From Candidatus Hydrogenedentota bacterium (lineage in GTDB: Bacteria > Spirochaetota > Leptospiria > Turneriellales > J094): DNA of 7,432 bases. Location of the stretch: NCBI GenBank assembly GCA_003695005.1, contig RFJE01000420.1:1-7432 (forward strand), written 5' to 3'. A program made the position numbers and the translations under genes. Of this stretch, positions 1-5,584 are shown piece after piece. Below the pieces are notes generated by a model. That model saw only the letters and a list, made by a program, of their open reading frames with translations, made no database searches and had not been told where the DNA came from. Every line of letters begins with the position of its first letter. Position 1 is the first letter of the stretch.

Positions 1-92
1 ATATAATACCAAAAGGGGTATAATTTTTTCAAAAAAAGAGACATTACTTTGAATAAAATTTCAAAATGATACAAAAATAGCCGTGCACATCC

Positions 93-155
93 GACAGAAT
101 CCGCAATTTTTTCTAATTAGAGGACAATGTTCATCGGCAGAGAGTGACAGAATCC
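93..155. repeat. Pair of 10-base direct repeats upstream of the first gene
   Basis: The ten bases GACAGAATCC occur at 93-102 and again at 146-155, 53 bases apart (about five helical turns), in otherwise AT-rich non-coding DNA upstream of the TTGACA promoter. The spacing would suit a regulator binding twice on one face of the DNA. Two copies of a 10-mer in 250 bases is suggestive but may be chance. Confidence 0.25.
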
Positions 156-211
156 TGTAACAGAAAGAAACATCTACCCTTTAGGAAACATAAATATTTT
201 GGCATTTTGCT

Positions 212-240
212 TTGACATAGCGACACAAAATCTTTTTATG
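212..240 (+). promoter_or_regulatory. Probable sigma-70 promoter of the zinc-ribbon/heptose gene pair
   Basis: A perfect TTGACA box lies at 212-217. Seventeen bases downstream is a weak -10 (TTTATG, 235-240). Transcription would then start at about the ATG at 246, so the mRNA would have little or no leader. No Shine-Dalgarno sequence precedes that ATG, which fits this reading. The -35 box is seen directly; the -10 matches only three of six consensus positions. Confidence 0.45.
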
Positions 241-245
241 CAAGT

Positions 246-431
246 ATGGCAGACAACAGGCAAAAAAAGTTTCATCGATGTCAAAATTGTGGAAAGATAG
301 TAGAAGTGGTGTATCAAAAAGGTCATTGTCGAGATTGTATTGAAGTCAGTCTTAAAAAATTAACTCCGTTATTAAACCAAGCCCATCCTTTATCAAAACA
401 TAGCGAAAAAACATGTCGAACAGGCACATAA
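246..431 (+). CDS. Small four-cysteine zinc-ribbon protein, function unknown
   Basis: This gene encodes 61 residues with two CxxC knuckles, C12-Q-N-C15 and C28-R-D-C31, 12 residues apart. That is the usual spacing of a single Zn-ribbon binding one zinc ion. The rest is basic and polar, with no signal peptide or membrane segment, so the protein is probably cytoplasmic. The ribbon resembles those at the start of small flagellar-operon or nucleic-acid-binding proteins, but I do not recognise the family and assign no function. Its end overlaps the next gene by 19 bases in another frame, so the two are probably co-transcribed and translationally coupled. The ATG at 246 lies 34 bases after the start of a TTGACA box and has no Shine-Dalgarno sequence. 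The zinc knuckles and operon position support a real gene. Confidence 0.7.
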   Translation: MADNRQKKFHRCQNCGKIVEVVYQKGHCRDCIEVSLKKLTPLLNQAHPLSKHSEKTCRTGT

Positions 432-1450
432 ATGAGGAATCTTCTCCATTTATATTTTTAGACCGGGACAATACCCTCAATGTTGACCCGGGGTATTTAG
501 GAAATCCGGATGAAGTAAAACTTATGCCTTATGTCGGGGAAAGTTTAGCGTTATTAACTTCGTTTGGATTTCGGTTTCTTGTGCTTTCCAACCAGTCGGG
601 AATTGCCCGTGGCTATTTTACCCACAACGACGCCGATGCGGTGAATGAGAAAATCAATGAATTATTACAGCCTTATGGGGTTCAAATAGAAAAATTTTAT
701 TATTGTCCTCATCAGGAAAGTGATGATTGTTCTTGTCGCAAGCCAAAAGACGGTTTAGTTCGCCAAGCATTGCTTGATTTTTCAGTAGATACCGAAAACT
801 CATGGATGATTGGTGATGCCATTCGCGACATTGAGGCGGTGCAACCTGTTGGCATCTCGGGAATTTTGTTAGCAGAGAACCCGCCGGAAGATACTCCTAA
901 TAATTTAGTTTTTGTAGCAAAAGATATAAAAGAAGCGAGTCATTTTATTTTACAGGCTTTGTTTGAAAAATCGTATCAGCATAAGATTATTTTAAACCAA
1001 ACGGATCTTGTGCAAAAACGAAACACAGATAAGGAACATGGCAAGCAATGGGTTTTTACGAATGGTTGTTTTGATATCTTACATCCCGGTCATTTGCAAC
1101 TATTATACCAGGCTCGTCTACTCGGGGATAAGTTATGCGTAGGCATTAATTCTGATGCCAGTGTGCAAAGATTAAAAGGGGATTCCCGTCCTGTAAATTC
1201 ATTAAGTGTACGTCTTTTAATGTTAGCAAATTTACCTTATGTGGATTATGTAACTGTCTTTGAAGAAGATACTCCCGAAAATTTAATTCAGACTTTGCAG
1301 CCGGATATTCATGTGAAAGGGGGAGACTACCAGATCCATGATTTACCAGAATCAAACATAGTTCATTCTTATGGTGGTAAGGTTATTATTCTGCCCTTTC
1401 GCAAAGGCTTTTCGACTACAAAAACCATTGAAAAAATTATGCAAAAATAG
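413..1450 (+). CDS. gmhB-rfaE2: Fused heptose-bisphosphate phosphatase (GmhB) / heptose-1-phosphate adenylyltransferase (HldE C-domain)
   Basis: This 345-residue cytoplasmic enzyme should carry out two steps of ADP-heptose synthesis for lipopolysaccharide: removal of the 7-phosphate from heptose 1,7-bisphosphate, then transfer of AMP from ATP to heptose 1-phosphate. Residues about 12-190 are a HAD phosphatase of the HisB-N/GmhB type. It has D17-R-D19-N-T (nucleophile and acid/base), S59-N-Q, the GmhB zinc site C98-x-H100 and C106-x-C108, R109-K110-P, and G134-D135...D139. Residues about 212-345 are the cytidylyltransferase-like domain: TNGCFDILHPGH with H224 and H227, VGINSD, RLKG, VKGGDY and terminal S334-T-T. 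The sugar kinase domain found at the N-terminus of E. coli HldE is missing, so that step must be encoded elsewhere. N20 sits where GmhB normally has Gly. ATG 413 overlaps the preceding gene; no Shine-Dalgarno sequence is visible. Confidence 0.9.
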   Translation: MSNRHINEESSPFIFLDRDNTLNVDPGYLGNPDEVKLMPYVGESLALLTSFGFRFLVLSNQSGIARGYFTHNDADAVNEKINELLQPYGVQIEKFYYCPHQESDDCSCRKPKDGLVRQALLDFSVDTENSWMIGDAIRDIEAVQPVGISGILLAENPPEDTPNNLVFVAKDIKEASHFILQALFEKSYQHKIILNQTDLVQKRNTDKEHGKQWVFTNGCFDILHPGHLQLLYQARLLGDKLCVGINSDASVQRLKGDSRPVNSLSVRLLMLANLPYVDYVTVFEEDTPENLIQTLQPDIHVKGGDYQIHDLPESNIVHSYGGKVIILPFRKGFSTTKTIEKIMQK

Positions 1451-1590
1451 GTTCCCCCCGGGTTAGTTGCCCGTTGGCCTTCGCACCTATAGGATAGGAC
1501 CGGCTCGCCGGTGCAAGCGACATAACTGCGTAACTATCCCAGTGGACACAAGGCGACGGATGCGGGAACGGCTTAGAGCCGGTGCGATAA
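1451..1590 (+). ncRNA. GC-rich block with nested inverted repeats; candidate structured RNA or hairpin element
   Basis: This stretch begins at the base after the heptose gene's stop codon. By my count it is 84/140 G+C, far above the AT-rich genes around it. Complementary segments nest inside one another: 1451-1456 with 1564-1569 (GTTCCC/GGGAAC); 1471-1481 with 1550-1559 (ten pairs with G1476 bulged out and one G-U); 1492-1497 with 1534-1539 (GGATAG/CTATCC); and 1499-1503 with 1508-1512 around a CTCG loop. A separate hairpin lies at 1569-1573/1577-1581. An alternative pairing is 1481-1487 with 1581-1587. I could not match it to tRNA, tmRNA, SRP RNA, RNase P RNA, 6S RNA or a riboswitch class I know. 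It could be a small RNA, the leader of the FlaA-like gene, or a DNA hairpin left by a mobile element. The strand is assumed from the neighbours. Confidence 0.45.
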
Positions 1591-1633
1591 CTTCCAAAAA
1601 CACGAATTGTTTTGATCCTAAACATTAGTTATT

Positions 1634-1668
1634 GTGCAAGCCCCTTAGCACTCGAAGCTCTTTTTTTT
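1634..1668 (+). terminator. Possible weak intrinsic terminator after the GC-rich element
   Basis: A four-pair stem GTGC/GCAC (1634-1637 with 1648-1651) is followed by an uninterrupted run of eight T at 1661-1668. A competing three-pair stem (1647-1649 with 1657-1659) ends right at the T run. The stems are weak, so this may only be a T tract. If it is real, transcripts crossing 1451-1590 would end here, and the FlaA-like gene would begin downstream at GTG 1725. Confidence 0.2.
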
Positions 1669-1724
1669 GTAAAATAAGTGTAATTTTGCAAAAAGCAACC
1701 TATATTTTCGCCGATACCATAAAT

Positions 1725-2483
1725 GTGAAGTTTTCTCTCACACTGTTTTTATCAGTAAGCATTCTGCTTCCCCAAAATAAGCTTGTGCAAAAAGCAATTT
1801 GGCGGGGACTGTCTCCTTCAAAAAAGTTTGAAGTATTTTTTATTCCTTCTTCTTTCGAATATACGCAGTGGGAGATTATTTCAAAAGGGGCTGTTCGGTC
1901 GTATATAAAAACAATTCAAAAAAATCCCGAATTTCCACGATCGGATCAGAACAAAAAACAAATGTTCTTAAAGCAAGCTTATATGTTGGATAAGCAATAT
2001 ATTCAAAAATCAGCGCTTCTTTTTTCTAGGGAAAAAATGAATTTTTCTAAATCATTAGAAGCTAGGCTTTTCTTTTTTCGCCCGGGTCAAGAAAAAGCTA
2101 TTTTACGTCCGAGAGAAGGCAGGTATGGCATTTATTTGCAAGGCAGGCCTTTAGCCATTGCGCTTTGGATCAATAGCTCTCGTTGTAAACATAGCCTCGT
2201 GGCTATTTTTCAGGATTCTTATGGCCGAATGGGAGAGTTATCTTTAGGTAATTTAGATTTTTATGGTTGGAATCGAATCGAAGTTCCCATTCCCCCGCGC
2301 TTTCAAAAGCGAGATCCTAAAAATAAAAAGCTTTATGGAATTTATTTTAAAGAGTTCCAAATTATTTCTTCTCCAAAAGCAGAACCGGGTTTATGCCGCT
2401 TAACTCTTTGGGGAACCATGTTCTTATTGGATAAAACCCAGATGAGTTATAGTGGATCGGAAATTCCCGACAATTGGCATTGA
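1725..2483 (+). CDS. FlaA-like periplasmic flagellar filament outer-layer (sheath) protein
   Basis: This is a probable secreted protein of the spirochaetal FlaA family, whose members coat the periplasmic flagellar filament and affect its stiffness and coiling. From GTG 1725 it has 252 residues, near the size of known FlaA proteins, and opens with a signal-like stretch: a Lys, then SLTLFLSVSILLP. The frame is open back to TTG 1632, but those 31 residues would bury the signal and cross an eight-T run, so I prefer GTG. Family-like features are an early EYTQW segment, a 'YGIYLQGRPLAIALWINS' strand (FlaA has 'vksidvWvwG'), 'FQDSYGRMGELSLGNLDFYGW' (FlaA 'LrDyrG...lpmGsLdy.GW'), then a proline-rich 'VPIPPRF' and 'GTMFLLDKT' near the end. 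It is divergent and stands alone rather than in a flaA1-flaA2 pair. Next come a 91-base gap and a c-di-GMP-type gene. No Shine-Dalgarno sequence is visible. Confidence 0.6.
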   Translation: MKFSLTLFLSVSILLPQNKLVQKAIWRGLSPSKKFEVFFIPSSFEYTQWEIISKGAVRSYIKTIQKNPEFPRSDQNKKQMFLKQAYMLDKQYIQKSALLFSREKMNFSKSLEARLFFFRPGQEKAILRPREGRYGIYLQGRPLAIALWINSSRCKHSLVAIFQDSYGRMGELSLGNLDFYGWNRIEVPIPPRFQKRDPKNKKLYGIYFKEFQIISSPKAEPGLCRLTLWGTMFLLDKTQMSYSGSEIPDNWH

Positions 2484-2497
2484 GTTCCAGTAATTCT

Positions 2498-2533
2498 CGG
2501 TGAAGGGGAAAATGCCCGATCGGCGCCATACCG
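2498..2533 (+). other. Short GC-richer inverted-repeat patch after the FlaA-like gene
   Basis: In the gap after the FlaA-like stop codon, CGGT (2498-2501) can pair with ACCG (2530-2533). Inside that, GGG (from 2505) can pair with CCC (2515-2517), and GGCGCC (2522-2527) is self-complementary. No T run follows, so it is not a standard intrinsic terminator. It might be a transcript-end structure or a regulator site. Support is weak. Confidence 0.2.
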
Positions 2534-2542
2534 TTGATTGAG

Positions 2543-2571
2543 TTTAGGTTTTTCGATGTCGAAAATATATA
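2543..2571 (+). promoter_or_regulatory. Promoter of the PilZ-rlmN pair with a palindromic operator in its spacer
   Basis: TATATA at 2566-2571 is a good -10 box, and TTTAGG at 2543-2548 is a weak -35 at the ideal 17-base spacing. The spacer is nearly filled by a perfect 7-2-7 inverted repeat, TTTTCGATGTCGAAAA (2550-2565). That is where a repressor would block RNA polymerase. The start codon at 2575 falls at about the predicted transcription start, so the mRNA would be nearly leaderless. As a hairpin the repeat lacks a following T run, which argues against a terminator. Confidence 0.45.
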
Positions 2572-2574
2572 AAC

Positions 2575-3828
2575 ATGACTTTTTCCCGAGTGGAAATTAG
2601 TAGTTTTGATGATGCTCCGGAAGAATATCGTTTTTTTCGTCTGTTAAATATATTTTCTTTATTAAAAAGCAGACAAATCCCTATTTTGCTTACGTATTCA
2701 GGAGAAACCCTTCCGGCTACGGTATCTCGGGTCAACATGGATTCCATTGTACTTAAAGCACCTAGCTTTCAAGAAACACAAGAACGCCGCGCGGAGATTC
2801 AGTTTGAAGTATTAAATCGCTGTTTTTACAGTGAAGTTTTTATCCGCCAAGCGAACGAAGATGGCATTGTTTTACAATTTCCCTCAAAATTAAAGTACAT
2901 ACAAAGACGGCGACATGTTCGTGTTCCTATGAATCAGCATCCTGTTTTTTTTACAATTTTGTATTCACCTTTATATGCAACTCATGAGCAGGAAGTACAA
3001 TTAGCCAATAAATTTCCTCATTTTATGTATGAATCGCAACAGGACAAACCTTCTTTACGGGTTTTGTTTCAAATGTTAATTGCAGAAATTACTCAAATCA
3101 CCCACGATTATGATTTAGTGATGCTTTATAAAAAGCCAAATCAGGATCGAAATTTTTACGAGAACTTACTTCTCCGCGAACAAAAAGCTATTTATATACG
3201 GGATACTTCTTTGCTAGATAGCTATATAGAAAAACCAAAGGCCACTGAATGGACAAATCTTGCCGGCTATATGGAGCGTGAAAGTAAAAAGAAAGATGAG
3301 ATATCGGTTCTTGCAGAAATCGAAGAAATAAAAAAACAAGATTTACGGAATTTTTTAGTTTCTTTTGCATATTTACCGATTCGCTTATATGGAAATATTA
3401 TTGGCTATGTTCGGATTGAGTCGAATCAGTTTAATAAATTTATTATTAGTCATTTTCAAATTGAAACTTTATTGCAAGCTTTAGAAATTTTTTCTTACGG
3501 TATTACGAAAATCCATATTTACGAAACTTATTACAATATGCGAGTTCCTGCCGCTTTTATTGTAAATCTTTCGGTTTCGGGAATGCTTATGGAAATTCGT
3601 AATGCGACGTTGTTTCAATACTTGCAAAATAACAGGCGACTTAAAATTACATTAGAGCTTAACGAAAAAATTATTGAGCTCAATGGAGAGATTATTCGTT
3701 TTCAAAAAAGAATTCAGGATGATGATATTATCTACCAACTCGGTGTTTTATTTTTTAAAAGCCATCCCGGAGATGAAGTTATTTTAGAAGAGTATATTTT
3801 CAGCCGGCGAAAAGCTTTGTCGGCATAA
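2575..3828 (+). CDS. YcgR-N / PilZ-type c-di-GMP effector of the DUF1577 kind, with a GAF-like insertion
   Basis: This 417-residue protein is probably cytoplasmic; it has no signal peptide or membrane segment. Residues about 25-110 form a beta-rich domain like the YcgR N-terminus. Directly after it is the arginine motif of PilZ domains, R111-R-R-H-V-R116, which in PilZ proteins grips c-di-GMP. The second PilZ motif, N331-L-S-V-S-G336 (consensus D/NxSxxG), comes only about 215 residues later, followed by PilZ-like strands to the C-terminus ('GEIIRF', 'YQLGVLFF'). The intervening segment, especially about 200-310, reads like a GAF-type sensor ('FAYLPIRLYGNIIGYVRIES', then a helix). The layout matches my memory of DUF1577 in Leptospira, whose function is not established. 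Binding of c-di-GMP is inferred from motifs. The gene lies 21 bases before rlmN and probably shares its promoter. ATG 2575 has no Shine-Dalgarno sequence. Confidence 0.75.
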   Translation: MTFSRVEISSFDDAPEEYRFFRLLNIFSLLKSRQIPILLTYSGETLPATVSRVNMDSIVLKAPSFQETQERRAEIQFEVLNRCFYSEVFIRQANEDGIVLQFPSKLKYIQRRRHVRVPMNQHPVFFTILYSPLYATHEQEVQLANKFPHFMYESQQDKPSLRVLFQMLIAEITQITHDYDLVMLYKKPNQDRNFYENLLLREQKAIYIRDTSLLDSYIEKPKATEWTNLAGYMERESKKKDEISVLAEIEEIKKQDLRNFLVSFAYLPIRLYGNIIGYVRIESNQFNKFIISHFQIETLLQALEIFSYGITKIHIYETYYNMRVPAAFIVNLSVSGMLMEIRNATLFQYLQNNRRLKITLELNEKIIELNGEIIRFQKRIQDDDIIYQLGVLFFKSHPGDEVILEEYIFSRRKALSA

Positions 3829-3849
3829 GTTAAAATTTAAGATTAGCCC

Positions 3850-4872
3850 GTGAGAGAAGCACTTTCTTTAAGTTTAAGCGAGTGGCAAAATTATTTGCAA
3901 AGTATAGGAGAAGCCAAGTATCGGGCTCGTCAAATTTTTTCATGGATTCACGAAAAACTAATTTTTCACCCTGCAGAATTTAGCAATATACCAAAACCAC
4001 TTCGGGATTTACTGCAAAAAAATTTTCTTTGGCCACAAATTACCTTAATTCGCCAAGTACAAGATGAGAAAGGTGTTACAAAGTTTTTATTTAAAAGTGA
4101 AAAAAAAGTTTTTGAAGCTGTCTTCTTACCATTTCCAAATCGAATCAGTGCTTGTATATCTGTCCAATCGGGCTGCTCACTTGACTGCACATTTTGTGCC
4201 ACAGGCAAAATGCAATTTTTCGGAAATTTATCGGTGCAAGAAATTTTATGGCAAGTTTATTTTATGCAGAAAGCTTTTAAAAAGAAAATAACCAATGTTG
4301 TGTTTATGGGCATGGGGGAGCCTTTTTTTAACTACGAAAACTCATTAAAAGCTGCGGATATTTTAAATGCAAAAGAAGGACAAAATATAGGTGCACGACA
4401 TATTACTCTTTCAACATCCGGTGTATTGCCCGGGATTCAAAAATTTATAGAAGAGAAAAGAAATTATTCTCTTGCTTTGTCAGTTCATGCTGCTACAGAG
4501 AAAAAAAGAAAAAAGCTTATGGATATTGAAAGTCGCTATCCTCTTTCGAACATTATTACGTATTTAGAAAACAACCGTTCAAAAATCAGATCAAATGGGC
4601 TTACCTTTGAGTACATTTTAATTGCCAATGAGAACATGGAGAAAGATGACGCAAAAGCACTTGCACAGCTTGCTAAAAAAGTAAATGCGAAAATTAATTT
4701 AATTCCTCTTAACACAAACTATCACTCGTACCAAAGGCCATCCGAACAGGAAATTATCCATTTTCAAAATTTACTTCGAAACGAAGGTGTCCTTGCATTT
4801 AACAGAAAATCGCCCGGATTAAAGATACAAGGAGCTTGTGGCATGTTAGCTGCAGAAATTAACCATGATTAA
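3850..4872 (+). CDS. rlmN: Radical SAM adenine C2-methyltransferase RlmN (23S rRNA A2503 / tRNA A37)
   Basis: The 340-residue enzyme places a methyl group on C2 of adenine 2503 in 23S rRNA and of A37 in some tRNAs, using two SAM molecules. The radical SAM iron-sulfur motif is C109-SLD-C113-TF-C116. C102, seven residues before it, matches the conserved Cys118 of E. coli RlmN. C330 in 'GACGM' matches the methyl-carrying Cys355. 'VFMGMGEPFFNYEN', 'HITLSTSG' and 'LALSVHAA' are also family hallmarks. An N-terminal helical domain ('AKYRARQIFSWIHEK') is complete, so GTG 3850 is well placed although no Shine-Dalgarno sequence precedes it. Its length is normal for the family. It follows the PilZ-type gene by 21 bases, so co-transcription is likely. 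Its last 14 bases overlap the end of the oppositely oriented aldolase gene. The sequence fits housekeeping RlmN rather than the resistance enzyme Cfr. Confidence 0.95.
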   Translation: MREALSLSLSEWQNYLQSIGEAKYRARQIFSWIHEKLIFHPAEFSNIPKPLRDLLQKNFLWPQITLIRQVQDEKGVTKFLFKSEKKVFEAVFLPFPNRISACISVQSGCSLDCTFCATGKMQFFGNLSVQEILWQVYFMQKAFKKKITNVVFMGMGEPFFNYENSLKAADILNAKEGQNIGARHITLSTSGVLPGIQKFIEEKRNYSLALSVHAATEKKRKKLMDIESRYPLSNIITYLENNRSKIRSNGLTFEYILIANENMEKDDAKALAQLAKKVNAKINLIPLNTNYHSYQRPSEQEIIHFQNLLRNEGVLAFNRKSPGLKIQGACGMLAAEINHD

Positions 4873-5542
4873 ATAAAATCTCGCTTGTAGCAAAAACTTC
4901 TAAAATAAGAAAAAGAGCATCTTTCATTTCCGAAGAAAAAGCAAGTATGCCATCTTGGTGGCCTAACATGGCAACGATTCCTCTATCCTGCTTCTCTGCT
5001 ATCTTGACCATTTCGTTTGCCATTTTCACTGTTCCATATTCTGCTTCTTTTGGTGTAGCTAACATCCCTAAATCTCGATAATGATTCCAAAGAATACTAG
5101 AATGAATATGAATAATGGCTTGAATATTGGGATTCGTCTCATATAAAATAGCATGTGTGAGTGCTTCCGAAGAAGGTTTTCTTTCCCCTTCACTGTATAA
5201 CATATTTTGAGTAACATTCCATTTTGTAACAAGGACAAAATGTTCTTTCCGTGGTTTTTCTATGTTACCTGTTTGTGTTGCGGAAATTAAAAACGCCCTT
5301 TCCGCAGGTGACTTCGGTACAATGGGAGCTCGAGAACTTAAATTCCCATACGCTAGTCCACCGTACAAATCTTGTTTTTGTCCTATCAGGCCTAATTTGT
5401 AGAGTAAAAACCTAGCTTCTAGCAGCTCTTGAAAATATGGATGATATTGGTCTTCTTTATAAAAAAGTGACGCATCTAAACTCTTTTGTGTATGCTTTAG
5501 CGAGTATTTAATAACCCCTTCTGCATCTTGCATCACACTCAT
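4859..5542 (-). CDS. Class II aldolase/adducin-family protein
   Basis: This cytoplasmic protein of 227 residues has the fold of fuculose-phosphate aldolase, ribulose-phosphate epimerase and methylthioribulose-phosphate dehydratase. Visible hallmarks are the phosphate-loop-like G66-NLSSR71; 'ISATQTG' at 86-92, where many members have a 'TPSG'-like turn; 'E118GERKPSSE126ALTHAILYE'; the zinc pair H145-x-H147 followed by 'SSILW'; and H195 in 'MLGHQDGILAF' as the third zinc ligand. The metal site looks complete, so it is probably active, but the substrate cannot be read from sequence. The first 35 residues are an unusual charged lead-in. ATG 5542 lies 42 bases after the acyl-CoA dehydrogenase stop, on the same strand, without a Shine-Dalgarno sequence or clear promoter, so it probably shares that transcript. 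Its end overlaps rlmN tail to tail. Confidence 0.8.
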   Translation of the reverse strand: MSVMQDAEGVIKYSLKHTQKSLDASLFYKEDQYHPYFQELLEARFLLYKLGLIGQKQDLYGGLAYGNLSSRAPIVPKSPAERAFLISATQTGNIEKPRKEHFVLVTKWNVTQNMLYSEGERKPSSEALTHAILYETNPNIQAIIHIHSSILWNHYRDLGMLATPKEAEYGTVKMANEMVKIAEKQDRGIVAMLGHQDGILAFSSEMKDALFLILEVFATSEILFNHG

Positions 5543-5584
5543 GTTTACTTGTTTTTGAAAAGGAAGAGAGAGTAAAGCTTAAAT

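Noticed and set aside
6..29. Terminator hairpin ATACC/GGTAT followed by six T
   Set aside because: The stem has only five pairs, mostly A-T, with no visible upstream gene to terminate. It is too weak to annotate.
1451..1590. tRNA, RNase P, tmRNA, SRP RNA, or cobalamin or c-di-GMP riboswitch
   Set aside because: I compared it with the conserved core motifs of each from memory and found no match. A covariance search would settle this better than I can.
1437..1625. Minus-strand frame of 62 codons across the GC-rich block
   Set aside because: It overlaps the nested inverted repeats and the heptose gene's end, and its composition is unlike the other proteins. It is open only because the DNA is GC-rich.
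1451..1630. Integron attC site
   Set aside because: A stem with a bulged base is attC-like, but no properly placed RYYYAAC and GTTRRRY core sites flank it, and there is no integrase or cassette array in the window.
4064..4291. Second plus-strand frame within rlmN
   Set aside because: It is out of frame with the conserved radical SAM motifs and has no independent start signal.
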